From positions 186,001 through 250,000 of the forward strand of contig NW_022204508.1 of assembly GCF_008831285.2 (NCBI RefSeq): a stretch of DNA of 64,000 nt. Direction: 5' to 3'. The position numbers were made by a program, and so were the translations under genes. This DNA is from Nymphaea colorata. Taxonomy: Eukaryota > Streptophyta > Magnoliopsida > Nymphaeales > Nymphaeaceae. The notes below the pieces were generated by a model, which was not told the origin of the DNA, did not search any database, and was given only the letters and a program-made list of their open reading frames with translations. Position 1 is the stretch's first letter. Each line of letters begins with the position of its first letter. This document shows, in pieces, positions 48,485 to 60,974 of the stretch.

Positions 48485-49840
48485 CATGGATTATGCGAGA
48501 AGACGTGCACCGTTAGGTCCCAGACAGCATCATACTTCAGACCTGGATGGTGAGAGGCCCACTCGTTGGGCCTAGAGAAGAAGACCCATTTTAAGGGGAG
48601 TGGGTTGATGTTGTCCCGGCTTGACCTGCATCTGTCTCTCTACCCTTGAACCGGCTCCTACCTGCCACACTTGACAAGAGCATCATACACATTCAAGGAG
48701 GCTATCTCATGGTCCAGATCTCAGTGTGGGCCCACACCCTACTCAACCTTTGCCAGCACCCACTTATTGTAGCACGTCTCTCTGCCTCAAGAAGAAGTTA
48801 ACCTTGCCAGACCAGTGCCCAACTCTAGCAACAAGGCTTGGACACGGTACACAGTAAAAGAAAGAAGTACATTTTGATAATTTATTAAAAAAATGTCCTC
48901 TATAGTCTTTTTACTTTTTTTTATTTTCAATATTGTCTTTACAAATAATTTTCCTTTTCAATGTGAACTAAGGGTATTTTAGTCATTAAACCAGACTGGC
49001 ACACAAAAATTCATCCACCATATGGTACATATAACCAGGCTTGCAATAGGTAGCATCAAAGACTCCGTTGAAATGATTTTGTTGTTTCCTAGATTTAATG
49101 ACTAGATCATTTGCCTATAACTATGACTGCTAAATGTAAGGATAGAAGTGATGTTCCAAACAAAGCCTAAGATAGCTAGTCGAATAGAGTGGTTAAGGTC
49201 CTGGGGTGGTGCAACCCGGTGGGTTCTTTGGCCTTCTCTTTTTTGCCTTGTTTGGATGGAATGAAACTTAAGGAAGTGATTAATGGATGGAAGGGCCAAG
49301 AAAGGAAAGGAATTGAAAGAAAATTGGTAGGGAAAAAAATGAAAAGGAGAAGAAAATGAAAAAGATTATTATAAAAGCTTGTTTCGATATAAAAGAAAGG
49401 GAAAGAGATAATTTAAATTGATTTACAATAACGTCCTTAACACTTGAACTTATTATCTAACTAAAAATATTTGATTAGATGACCCGATTCAATAGTACTA
49501 CATGTCTATCTCTAAAAAAAATAACAACATTGTACTTATGTTAATTTTTTCATTTAATAAAAAGTAACCAAATTAAATACTCGATGGTACTTAGCTAGAA
49601 AATTCATGGGCTCTTTCTTATACTTAATTTTTTTAACATTCTTTTAAATTTTTTTAACGTTACTGACTGGAACAGATTAGAAATGGGTGCTTCTACATGT
49701 GCATTCATTACTATTGCCATCTTCCCCGGTTTCGCGAAGAAAGGCAAAGAGACAAATGTAGAAACCAGGTGGCTGACACTGTCGACTGGTAAACTTCAGT
49801 TCTACGAAATTGGTGGAGAGTACATAACCTGCCCACTTTT
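48485..49840. other. Non-coding stretch
   Basis: Mirror of about 3370-4730. AT-rich. A 65-codon frame (49102-49299, minus) and a 72-codon frame (49683-49901, plus) have no recognisable family, and I do not call them. Confidence 0.5.
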
Positions 49841-50182
49841 TTTTTTTCAAAACAAAGAAATTTATTTAGCCCATTGGAGTTGTGATCTGACCAATGACTA
49901 GAAGCACAACTTGTCCGAGCCACAAGGGAAGGCCCAGCTAGGCCCACAGGTAGCTATCAACGTCCTTGCCAAACTTATGGGACTCGTACTAATGCAGTTC
50001 AGCTGTTGTCTTTCAACAAACCCTGTTTGACAGAACCATGAGCTCAGTACTAGGTGTGAAAGGTCTCTCTAACAATAGCAACAGAGCAAGATCAAGTGGC
50101 ACTAGCCAGGTAAGGTTAACTATTTGCTATCATGTTGGTTTAAAAGAAGAAATCCAACATTTTTCCTGTGGCTTATATATAC

Positions 50183-50214
<32 letters not shown>

Positions 50215-50579
50215 GTGTGTGTGTATATATAGCAGTAGAATTCGACTGCTATCTTGATAAGTGTGTGAAGGGAGTGGAATAGTTGGGTCAGATGCTGCTG
50301 ATTTTGGCCCAGAAGTTTATCTTCATCAAATTTAAGTGTTTTTTATTTTTGACGAAAGTCGATTTCTTTCTTTTCATTTTTGTCCACTTGTGTGACGCTC
50401 AGCGTACCTTCTTTAGATGCCTCGTATTTTAGCTTCTTTTTTTCTCCAAACTGTGATTAGTTTTTCTAAATAAATTATTTGATTTAAATTTTTAATGATG
50501 TCTCAGCATTAATTATTTTTCTCGCTTTACATCATTAAAAAATCAAATGCCAATATTTTAAAACACAGTGTTATAGGAG

Positions 50580-50627
<48 letters not shown>

Positions 50628-51550
50628 CATTGCAGTCAAATCATGTCAGGTTAAGTATGTTCTTCTTTTAATTTCATTACTGTCAAGCGAAGCTGCGCCA
50701 AACATGGGCTTGGATCTTGATGGCTGGGGTGAGCCAGGCTTGAGACTTGATGGCTGGACCGAGCCCAGGTTATACATTCACATGCTGTTATTGAACTTTT
50801 GCCAATCAAGTAAATTGCTGAGAAACAGGCGACCCAGGAGGGCCTGCTTCCTTATAAAACAACCGATGCCAAAAGCCTCATATGGACTTCTTGGTGTGAT
50901 TTCTTAGAATCTTACACTTTGCAAAAATTTTATAATTTCAATGCTTTCAAATATCCACTTGAATTAAAAAGACACACTATAAAATGCATGATTTATAAAT
51001 TATTCGACTATAAGTAGTTTCCATATATTTTTTTCAAATGTATGCAGGTTTTTCAGATTTTGGGTATGTGTTTTAAATTTGTGAAGATGATTAAATGCAT
51101 ATTAATGACATAAATATGAAAAACAAAACTTTGAAGATCGCTCAAATAATGGCCAGCTTGGGATTTTATCGTATCAGCTAATTAATCGGGGCCTTTGTGC
51201 ATCAATTGATGGATATAAAACAAAATAATATTTGAAATTGTTTTTTAAAATTTTCGTAAAGGAAAAAGGTATTTTTTATCCGTATCGATTCAAGCCAAAG
51301 GACATTGCCTTCTGTTTGACCTAAACAGCATCGCATTTATCATTTATACAAGGTACATGCTGGTATTCACATAATTGATTTTTGTTTTCAATTACGAAAA
51401 AAAATCAAATGAGAGAGATGGTCATCAATTTGAGCAAGTTTAAAACAGCTAGACAAGACTCTGTTGATGCATAAATTAAACAAGAGCGGCAACGAAATGA
51501 CAACACACATATTTAACCAAGATAATTAATTACAATTTGTCACCGATTTT
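49841..51550. other. CNL flank block, non-coding
   Basis: The first 180 bp matches CNL 5' flanks (TTTAGCCCAT...CTGACCA(A/T)TGACTAGAAG). From about 50030 the sequence matches the 3' flank at 26500-28095. Long TA runs lie at about 50176-50232 and 50587-50625. Confidence 0.6.
50587..50625. repeat. AT dinucleotide run
   Basis: Uninterrupted (AT)n of about 40 bp, the longest in the window. Similar shorter runs lie at about 3014, 6861, 46323, 56506 and 59250. Confidence 0.9.
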
Positions 51551-51562
51551 CAGTAACATTAT

Positions 51563-54221
51563 CTATACACGTGTAATCTTTCCCCTAAAACGGTCGCTTA
51601 ACTCCTGCAGCAGATGGAGTGCTGGACATGAGATAATTGTCAACATTTCAAGCTTGGAGAGGCAGGTGATCCGTTCCTGTGCATCCGTGGGACATGTTTC
51701 ATTTTGTTGTGGAGTAATATTATTGACGTCCACCAGAGACTTCAGATTGGGTAACTTAGAAAGCCATAGTCTTCTCAGTTTGGGGAGGCATTGCCAGTGG
51801 CCTCCCAAGCAGATGTCCTCAGAGAAAGAGTATAGTTACAATGTCTCCCGTTGGGAGAGACCCCACACCCACTGAGGCACCCCATTGCCACTTCCATACA
51901 CATGCAACGTCTCCAATTTAGGCAAGTCACCAATCGTGTTGAGCCCATCACAGTCAGAAATATTCAAGGACTTCAACAAAGGCATGCTCAGCAATGCACA
52001 GAATGTTGGGCATTCTCTGACCTGCAAATTTTCCAATGATTTAATTCCTATCACAGTTGCCAGCAATGGGCAACGTTCCAGGCATAGTGTCCGCAGGTCC
52101 ACATAGTTGGTGTCCAAATACCACACTGGCCTATCTCTTTCATAATCACAAATCGCCAACCTCTCTATACCATGTGGAGGTTCCAAAGCCTCCAGCAAAC
52201 CCCTCTCTTCAGAAGCACTACCCACTCTGTCATCATCTCCCACCTTGAAGTACAATTCCACACCATTCAGTTCATGCCTCTCCTTGAGATGTACCTTCTT
52301 TGCATTGATCACTTTCACCCTTCCTCCCCGCAAACCTTCAATGGACAATTCCCCCTTTAGTTTGTTCAAGTCTTTTAGTTCATTAATATTTCAACCTCTT
52401 GTCTTCCCTTTGTCATCGCATACCATAAACCTATGCAAGGTCTGTAAATTGGTAAGCTTCCCCAAGCCTTCAGCTACAAATTCCAAACACTTTGTTCCTT
52501 TCAGCCCAAGATACCTCAAGTTGCACAGTTCGCCCATTTCCTTGGGCAACTCTTCAATATCACTATGACTTAAATCCAATGTTTGCAAGTTACGGAGCCT
52601 GCCGATTGAACTGGGCAAGGGTCTCACTTTAGAATAGCTGAGATCGATATATTTTAGAAGTGAAAGGTCTTCAATGGACTTTGGCAACTCATGAATATCC
52701 TGACATGCCCTCAATGACAACACCCTCAACCACTTGAAATTGGTTATGTGTTTAATATAAAACAGAGGCAAGTGTAACTTGGAACCGGAACCGGAATCCG
52801 ATTTTAAGTATATAATATAAGGCAGAGGGAAGTCTGACTTGGAATCAGCCAACAATGTGCACACCTTATTTGCTGTTTCCAAGGCATTAGGCTTGTGTCC
52901 CTCTACATCATCGTGTAGACTAAGTAATGACTTATGGTGGGTGTGCTCAGTAGCGGAGGCATGGCTATATTCCCTTCCATCTATATATAAGGCAAGGTCA
53001 TGCAAAATGTTATGCAACGTGAGATGAGTGCCCTCATAACCATATCCACGCGCTTTTTCAATCAAGCATCGGTTCATCAGATCATCAATGTATTGGTTTG
53101 CTGTCATTTCCACATCTATGCCTTCCTTTTCCTCTATCAATTCATGCACCAACCATTGCGAGATCAATCTCTCCCTTTCAATCTTATATTCCTTTGGATA
53201 AATGCAGCAATACACAAAACAGCTCTTTAAATAATGCGGCAAGTCATCATAGCTCAGCATGAGACCTGAAAGAACTTTGCCACCGATTTCAGCTGCAGGC
53301 ATCTCCCATTCCCATATCTTACTACCCTCCACGAATTTCCTTAATCACAAGCAGCAACCCACCACACTTCCTTACTATTCTCTCTCCAACATCTCTGGTC
53401 CTATGCAGCACCAAATCTTCTTCTGTTTGGCTTGCCTCCTTTAGAAACAACTCCCAGCTTTGGTCAAAACTAAATTCTGGTAATTCATGGACATAAGAAG
53501 CACACATCCCTTTCGATACATTTTTCTTTCTACTGGTAATCAAAATATTGCTCCCCATTGCACCCGCCATCAATGTTCCCTCTACCTCTTCCTCCCACCA
53601 TTCTATTTCCCACACATCATCTAGGACCAACAAAAATTTTCCTTTAAGAGCTCATTCTGTAATTGTGTGCACAACTCACTCATGGAACAATAAGGGTTTT
53701 CTCTAGATCCCTTGCACACTTCCCTTAGTATCTGCCGCACCAAAACCTTACGGTTTCGCCTCTCTGAGCACATCCGCCATTATCTTATTTTTTTCTATTT
53801 TATCAAGCTTTTGGCTGATATTTTTAATATCAATTGCAAGGTTGTAGGAAGCAGATACATGTTCCTTAAAGCAAGAGCACAGAATGGTCCAGGGCTTCCT
53901 TACCTTGTTCCATGAAGTTATAGAATGCTTGTCCCTTTTGCAAATTGCAATTGTGCTTTGGTATCCTTCGATGATGTCCTGGGCATCATAGAAAATATCC
54001 TTCAGCTCTCTCTCCAGATCTCTGTTGCGCTCATTGCTGAAAAAGGGCTTGTGATCTGTGACTTTGAGGGCCTTCCCAAAGTATCTCAGCTTCTGCTGGA
54101 GCACCTCGAGATCGTCTTTGGCATTCAAGATGAGGTCCACCTTTTCTTTCAACAAGCTGGTTACATCCCCCAACAGAATAGAAACAGGTGTTTACACAAG
54201 GGTGTTGATTACTGTTGTCAT
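51563..54221 (-). pseudogene. CNL disease-resistance pseudogene, long LRR region, P-loop deleted
   Basis: Start ATG 54219-54221 (MTTVINTLV) but codon 10 is TAA. CC from SLLKEKVDLILNAKDD through FYDAQDIIEGYQ to KIEKNKIMADV is otherwise open. The linker and P-loop are deleted: MADV runs straight into the CSERRNRKVLVRQILREVCK region that follows RNBS-A, with a frame change. Kinase-2 is intact (LVLDDVWEIEWW) after another frameshift, then RNBS-B ILITSRK. GLPL is altered and frameshifted (CGGLLLVI). From 53332 one open frame of 313 codons holds RNBS-D (CFVYCCIYPKEYKI), LHNILHDLA in place of MHD, and regular LRRs (LRVLSLRACQDIHELPKSI, LKYIDLSYSKVRPLPSSI). It ends at TGA (TRG, stop, NIN near 52393). 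A second in-frame TAA lies at 51836. Confidence 0.94.
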
Positions 54222-55718
54222 CTCCTCCTCTGTTTTTTTCTTGGTGGAAGAAAGACCTAGCAGAGGAAGAGAACTAGAAATCTGAAAATGGAAGAAGAGG
54301 AAGATGAAGGAATGCCAAACGAATTTAGGTCCGCCATTGCTTAAATCTGAAAATGGAAGGAGAAGGAAGACAAAGGAAGTGCTCTACAGGCTGGCAAGGT
54401 CCATGATTCCTGAACCACAAAGTTCTACATCACCAACACTTCCTCTTCCTCACGTTTGTCTGATTTTTCATTGTATTATGTAAAAAGCTTGGATGCATGA
54501 TTTCTTTTTCGAAATCCAAAATTTTATTTAGCCCATCCTAGTTTTGTGATCTGACCATTGACTAGAAGTACAACTTGTTCGTGCCATCATCCTTGCAGAA
54601 GTGGTGGTGCTGTTGCAACTTGCACGTCACCCACTCTGGGTGGGGGGATGTGAAAGGTCTCCCTAACAATAGCAAGAGTGAATGATCAAGTGGCACTAGC
54701 CACAAGTTGGCTCAGACCAATTAGATAGCCAGGGCTAGGTGTTGTTACTAGTCTTTTCAGCTATTTCCTTTCAAGTGGGCTTTCTTGATTTCTCCAAAAG
54801 GCTGCAGTTGACGGTTTAAAGCAAGTGATGCAAGAAGCAAAATCCAACAATAACTCCAAAAATAAAAAATCGTTCTTCCATCAGAAAAATAAACATTATA
54901 GGCTAAGTGCATTCATGGAGAGGTATGTAAGCGAATAGAATTTGAAAATGAAGACAAAGTCAATTTTTTTTCTTTTCATTTTTGTCATACCTTTGTCCAC
55001 TTGCGTGTGGTTCAGCCTACAATCTTTAGATGCCTCATATTTTCTTTTCCTCTTAAAATCCCAATCGAGTTATCAAGAACAAATTGATATTTGCCCCTTT
55101 GCTTTTTTTTCAGACGGTCATTCATTTTCTTAAGAAATTATTTGTTTTAAATTTTTAATGTTGTCTCAGCATTAATTATTTTTCTCAACTTTAAAATGTT
55201 AAAAAAATCAAATACCATTAATTTAAAAAATATGTCAGTGTTATAAGAGAAATTAGAATATAATGTACATGATGGGTATTATTGAATCTCCCAAATGAGA
55301 ATGTAAATCAAGTTGTTAAGAGATGAGTGAGTCCATATGGTCTCTTATTCGTCTAATATGTAGTTTATAACTAGAATATTTCTTCTCCTTTTCTTCTTCT
55401 TACAACAGAATCTAACTAGATCAATCTAAATTTGATTCCACAAAGTAGAATAGCTAAATTGCATTTGATGTCTGTTTGTAATAATCCTATACAAAATTGA
55501 CCATTTGCAATTCATTATGTCCTCACGTATGGAGAAAGCCCCAAGAGGTGTAGCGTAGTCGGTCGAACCAATGAATGTTCACTGTTAGTTCATTTATTAT
55601 GAGTACTACTGCTAGAGACTGCAAAAGATAGACGTGTGACACTTTAGTTGACATGTGTACTGCTCTCCACCGAGGACTGGGTTTGAAGAAAAAAGAAAGG
55701 GGCTTCGGCCGTTTAAGG
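54222..55718. other. CNL upstream region, non-coding
   Basis: Partner of 31396-33510. Contains the CCATTGACTAGAAGTACAAC block near 54557 and the second flank block. No gene is seen. Confidence 0.5.
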
Positions 55719-56065
55719 ATATTCATATAAACTAAAGCAAAAAACACAGTTGTGAAATGAATTTAATCCAAACCACCAATCAGTTAAGAAAACACGGTGA
55801 CAAGAGCATCATTTTCATTATGATAGGCCAAGGGTATTCGTATAAACTAAAGAAAAAAAAGGCAGTTGTCATATGAATTTAATCCATAATATCCACCAGT
55901 AAAAGAGATAAAGTGACGAGAACATCATTTTCTTTACGATAGACAAAGGGTGTTTGCAAAAACTAAAGCAAAAAAAGACAGTCATGAAATGAATTTAATC
56001 CGAAGCATCCAGCAGTCAAAAAGACAGTGATAAGAGAATAATTTTATTTACGATAGACCCAAAAG
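55719..56065 (+). repeat. Tandem array, three units of about 115 bp
   Basis: Units start near 55719, 55834 and 55950. Orthologous within the duplication to 33511-33870. A partial unit follows at about 56153-56215. Confidence 0.8.
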
Positions 56066-56215
56066 AATGGCTGCAAGGTGCTTGAACTGGCATTAAGCAC
56101 TAAGAGATTGTATTGCTCGTTCATTGAGGAAGAAGCCCCTTTAACCCTTCCCATAAACTAAAGAAAAAAAAAGCAGTTGGGATTTGAATTTAATCCATAA
56201 TATCCACCAGTAAAA

Positions 56216-56505
56216 GATTTGATGCTTATCCCCTACAGGCTACTCTTTCGCCCATAGAAAGTGGCCAATTCCAGAATCGGGCAAGATTGGGCATACGCTG
56301 AAGGAACACATCGTTGGTGAATCACACCCCCTTTATTTGATGTTTATATGTTTGGATTTGAATATGAATGAAAGAAAATTTCATATCATATTCAAATTTA
56401 ATTTTTCAATTCCAATTCAAGTCCGATTCAAATTCTGGTTTCATTTTTACATCTAAATCCAAATCCGACTTTTAAATACACAACTAAGATCAGAACCACA
56501 TTATG

Positions 56506-56542
<37 letters not shown>

Positions 56543-57270
56543 TTACTATCTTTAATTCAAAAAATATGGATATTATTTATAAGATATTTACTTGAATTGA
56601 ATATAGGAATCTCAATTAGATTGAATATTTGTTATAAGCTAAGTTGGAATGTGGTAAAATGCAGACACATATGCTTAGTGGGTGCAACGGGTTGAGACGG
56701 TAAGTGCAAATGCAAATTTAAATTTGATTTTTTTTTATATATCTGATCGATTTAAGTGCTTGGATAACTGATTTAAATTTGACCTTTTATCGAATCACCA
56801 AGCTTTGGAATTGCTGAATCACAAACAGGAAGTCAGAACTTTTGAAATTGCTAGTTAAAAGCCTACCATGCTCCAACCTGTCAACATGCACGAAGTGGGC
56901 ATCAATGAGCTAGGCAGTCCTTGAGTGGAAGACACTTAGAACATTTAAGTGGCAGAGGTAGTACAATGGGGCATTTTAGCTTTATAGCCGAAATGATTTT
57001 GATTCAATGATGTTGATGGGTGCACTCAAAAACTCCCACTCACTCTAAAAATAACAATCTGTTCATCATGGAGGGCCAACCCATTTGAAAATGGAGAATC
57101 AAATCTACCTGTCCATTAAAGAAAGGAGAAAAGAGAACGAAAAAAGGACACCATGCACATGGTTGCCCTTCTACCTTTTTCTTTTTTTAAGGAAACTAGA
57201 CATCATGGCTCTTTGGTAGCCAACTCTTCAAGGAAGGAATCAACAGGCTCAATCTAAGAGGTGGCAAGAG
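56216..57270. other. About 1 kb present only in the second CNL unit
   Basis: Lies between tandem-array copies and has no match in 33.8-34.0 kb. Includes a cryptic TCCAAATCC tract (56380-56480) and a TA run (56506-56543). No termini, target duplication or coding frame was found. Confidence 0.4.
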
Positions 57271-57298
57271 CATCATTTTAATTAGGATAGACCAAGGC

Positions 57299-57885
57299 TA
57301 TTCGTATAAACTAAAGCAAAAAAAAAGGCAGTTATGATATGAATTTAATCCATAATATCCACCTGTAATAGACACAGTGACGAGTACATCATTTTGTTTA
57401 CCATAGACAAAGGGTATTCGTACAAACTAGAGCAAAAAAAAGACAGTTATGAAATGAATTTAATCCAAAGCATCCAGCAGTCAAAAAGACGGTGATAAGA
57501 GAATAATTTTATTTACGACAGACCCAAAAGAATGGCTGCAAGATGCTTGAACTGGCTTTAAGCACTAAAAGATTGCATTGCTCATTCATTGAGGAAGAAG
57601 CCCCTTTAACCCTTCTTTCTCAGCATCATTTTCATTAGGATAGGCCAAGGGTATTTGTATAAACTAAAGCAAAAAAGGGCAGTTGTGATATGAATCTAAT
57701 CCATAATATCCACCAATAAAAGAGACAAAGTGACGAGAACATCATTTTCTTTACCATAGACAAAGGGTATTCGTACAAACTAAAGCAAAAAAAAGGACAG
57801 TTATGAAATCAATTTAATCCAAAGCATCCAGCAGTCAAAAAGACAGTGATAAGAGAATAATTTTATTTATGATAGACCCAAAAGA
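57299..57885 (+). repeat. Two further tandem-array blocks
   Basis: Units start near 57299, 57412, 57650 and 57767. Each pair is followed by the same GAATGGCTGCAAG(A/G)TGCTTGAACTGGC sequence as at 56070, so a block of about 350 bp has itself been duplicated. Confidence 0.75.
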
Positions 57886-59251
57886 ATGGCTGCAAGGTGC
57901 TTGAACTGGCTTAAAACACCAAAAGATTGCATTACTCATTCACTGAGGAAGCCCCTTTAACACTTCTCCCTCTCTCTCTCTGTGTGTGTGTGTGTGCGTG
58001 TGTCTGTGTGTTCATTACATATGGTAACTTCAACTGATTTGGTGACATAGCCTCCTTTTATTGCTGGAACATTGCCTAATTTCCATTTTTTGTTTGTGTA
58101 TGCAATCTATGGAGAAAGTTTGCTCAGCTTAACAACAAATGCATGCCGTGAAGCAGCAACTGCAGTACTTTCTATCTATTTCTTCAAACTTCAATCTTCC
58201 ATCTGACGTTTCCTAGTTCCTGTTTTTTATGCTTTACTCTGTATGTGTCAATATTCATGCATGCATCTGTGTATGTGTGTGTGAGAGAAAGAGAGAGAGA
58301 GAGACAGAGCGAGAGTAAAAACAGGACAGTTGAGTGACAAAAAAGGAGTCCACCCATGAGGAGTGAGATTACTTCACCAAAGAGATATTGCCTCAGGGGC
58401 CCCAACCACCAAGAAGTTCTGGCTGGATGACATGGACCCTGCACGCTTTTGCATATGGCTGCCATGTTACTCTTTGTCAAACACTTTTCATGTTGACATG
58501 ACACCCCTCAATTTTTTTCCCCTCTCTATGTGTCTTAAACTTGTTTTATAGTAAACGTTAATGGCACAGCAAGGTTTAAATCCCAAGTCAATAATAGATG
58601 GTAAATTTTCACTTTCTATGTCTATCTGAAACAACAAATTCCTTCATCTCATTTCCCCACATTAATTTTGAAGTTCTTCAACTCCAGACATTTTGAGCCC
58701 ACAATGCCAGCTAGCCAAACAAGTTCTGCAACATCAGCCACAGGCATCATATCTCATATAAATGGAAAATTCAAGGCCAAGATCTCACATCCAACATGTC
58801 TGTTTCAACACCGCCAAACCTTGGATTAAAACTTACATCACCAAGAGTCTACCCATTGAACATGTGTAGATAGTTGGTTATCAACGTGACTGCCCACTTT
58901 TTTTAATTTCCCTTACATGATGTCTTTATCTTCATGATCTTCAATGCGTTCATGATCTGCATGTTGTAAGCTTGGGACAAAGAATATAGAAGTCAGCATC
59001 CCGTGAAGTCTGATGTGCATCATCTTCATTCCTACGTTCAGTAGCTGGTTCCACAATTTTTTTGAAGGTGAAATTGCTCTCTTGCTTGAGAGTCTAGAGT
59101 AAACATTTCTTTAGGAGTAACAAACCTTAATACACATTACCGTTAGTTGGTTGAATCAGTTCATGTGATTGAACCGCATTCCCATTGTGTTATCAATTTA
59201 TATTCTAACAATTGAACACATGTTGTGCCACTTTATTACACACAGACACAG

Positions 59252-59282
<31 letters not shown>

Positions 59283-59905
59283 CAAACTGTCATAAAATAT
59301 GAGAAATAGTAACTAGCATTGTGGTCAAATGGCTGTCCATCCATTAGCAATAATTTTCTTGACCAAGAGAAGTACACCTAATCAAAGTTACAACATACAG
59401 TTCTTGATTGATAGTCAAATTTGGGCATCCTGAATAAGGGGACAGACAAATTTTTAGCTCTTAAAGGACTCACATCACTGCACAGCAGATATCAGTTTAA
59501 CAACAGTTAATTTCCCATGTGCCACATGCCCAATTCTACCTGAAAAATTGGAATAAATGGTCACTCAGTTTGTGTGCATACCTCAGGCAGGAACATTAAA
59601 AATTCTTTTACAGTTATAAACAAAGTAAATAATCACCTTTTTCACCCAACGTAAATCTTCCCTCCTTTTACATTCTCTCTTTTTTAACTTGGGTATCTTT
59701 CTTACTGCAAATACATGAAAAGAAAAAAGATTTATCTGAAGAAGAGAAAGGAACTGCAACTAAACAGAAAGATGCAGATCTGAAACGGGTGCAGTTGGTA
59801 CATCCTTTTCAGGGAGGGTGCATGCACTGCTCTTCAGGGAGCTGTGGTTATAGCATTCCTGCCTACTGGGGTTCAAGCAAGGTAAACACCGTGGCTGTTA
59901 GGGGA
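57886..59905. other. CNL far-upstream flank, non-coding
   Basis: Partner of 33871-35531. CT/GT runs (about 57967-58012), GA run (about 58279-58316), TA run (about 59250-59278). About 340 bp near 58680-59020 has no counterpart in the first unit. No gene is seen. Confidence 0.5.
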
Positions 59906-59907
59906 AC

Positions 59908-60860
59908 ATTATAGAATATGAAAAATTTATACAGACACGACCAACAGCAGATGCCGAAATCATGCGAAAAATTTATACAGACACCACCAACAGCAGATGC
60001 CAAAATCATGCTCCCTCTTTCGCTAGATTCACACCGAACATGAATCTAAGCTGATGAAAACCATCTCCTTCTTGTTTTGCATGGTTCACAATATAATCCT
60101 CTGCTATGTTCATCCACGTCGACAGCCTTCACACGAGAAAACAGATCGCATGTCAGGAACAGATGAAGTCAAGATGGTCCATTAACTCCTGCCACAGATC
60201 AAGTGCAGAACAGCTGTCAATTGTCAACAATTCAAGCTTGAAGAGGCAGGCGATCTGTTTCTTTGCATCCGTGGGACATGTTGTAGCTACTGCATCATTT
60301 TGTCGGAGAGTAATGTTATTGATGTCTGCCAAGGACTTGAGATTGGGGATGTCAGAAAGGCATAGGTATCTTAGTTTCGGGGGGCATTTCCAGTAGCCTC
60401 CCAAGGTGATGTCCCCGGTGAAACCTTCCAGTAGCAATTCCTCTAGTTGGGAGAGACACCACACCCACTGGAAATGGATTGGATTTATATCAGCTTGAAA
60501 ATGGATTCAACATGCATATTCTTGAATTATGACAAGTGAAAACATATCCATTCGCTGTAACAGCTTTATACGGGTTAGGCCCCTCACCTTCATTCAAACA
60601 AGATCACCTATACAGGGAAAGGTTAGCTTTATATAAATGCTAATTTTCACAATCAGAAAAACAAAGGGTTGACTAAACCCTCCAGATGAGCAAAAAGAGA
60701 AAACCAACTATGAGCAGCTGTTGGTCTTCACAAGATAAATTTCCCCTCTCCTTTAGATGGGCATTATGAACACACCAAAATCGACCATAGAGTTCCCTTT
60801 TTCCGCCTTCACCCTGTACTCAAAACCTTCTAAAAATCTGCTGCAAACAGCCCATGCAGC
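59908..60860 (+). repeat. Copy of 40384-41275 without the copia insertion
   Basis: Homology to the first CNL unit resumes here exactly where the copia and its 222-bp host element are missing. A short segment (AAAATTTATACAGACAC with the CAACAGCAGATGCC stretch) is tandemly duplicated at 59925-60005. Homology ends near 60860. Confidence 0.85.
60153..60470 (-). pseudogene. Orphan C-terminal LRR fragment of a CNL gene (tandem-unit copy)
   Basis: A 103-codon frame with WCLSQLEELLLEGFTGD, GGYWKCPPKLRYLCL, IPNLKSLADINNIT and ACLFKLELLTIDSC, ending ELMDHLDFICS. It is better preserved than the copies at 12285 and 40586 (the LEELLLEGF repeat is intact). No NB-ARC or upstream LRR is attached. Confidence 0.75.
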
Positions 60861-60974
60861 TCTGATGAGTTATGCCATCTTGATATTGGTAACATCAATA
60901 AAAATAAGTTTTACATGCCTTCACTGATGCCGACTGGGCAGGTTGTGCGCATGATAGTGATAACACATCTAATG

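Larger units (their letters stand above)
35424..50015 (-). repeat. Right arm of the large inverted repeat
   Basis: Reverse complement of 3202-17772. On this side the arm is continuous with CNL flank DNA at both ends (31396-35423 and 50016-51550). That matches the tandem CNL unit at 50-60 kb, so the right side shows the ancestral arrangement. Confidence 0.95.
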
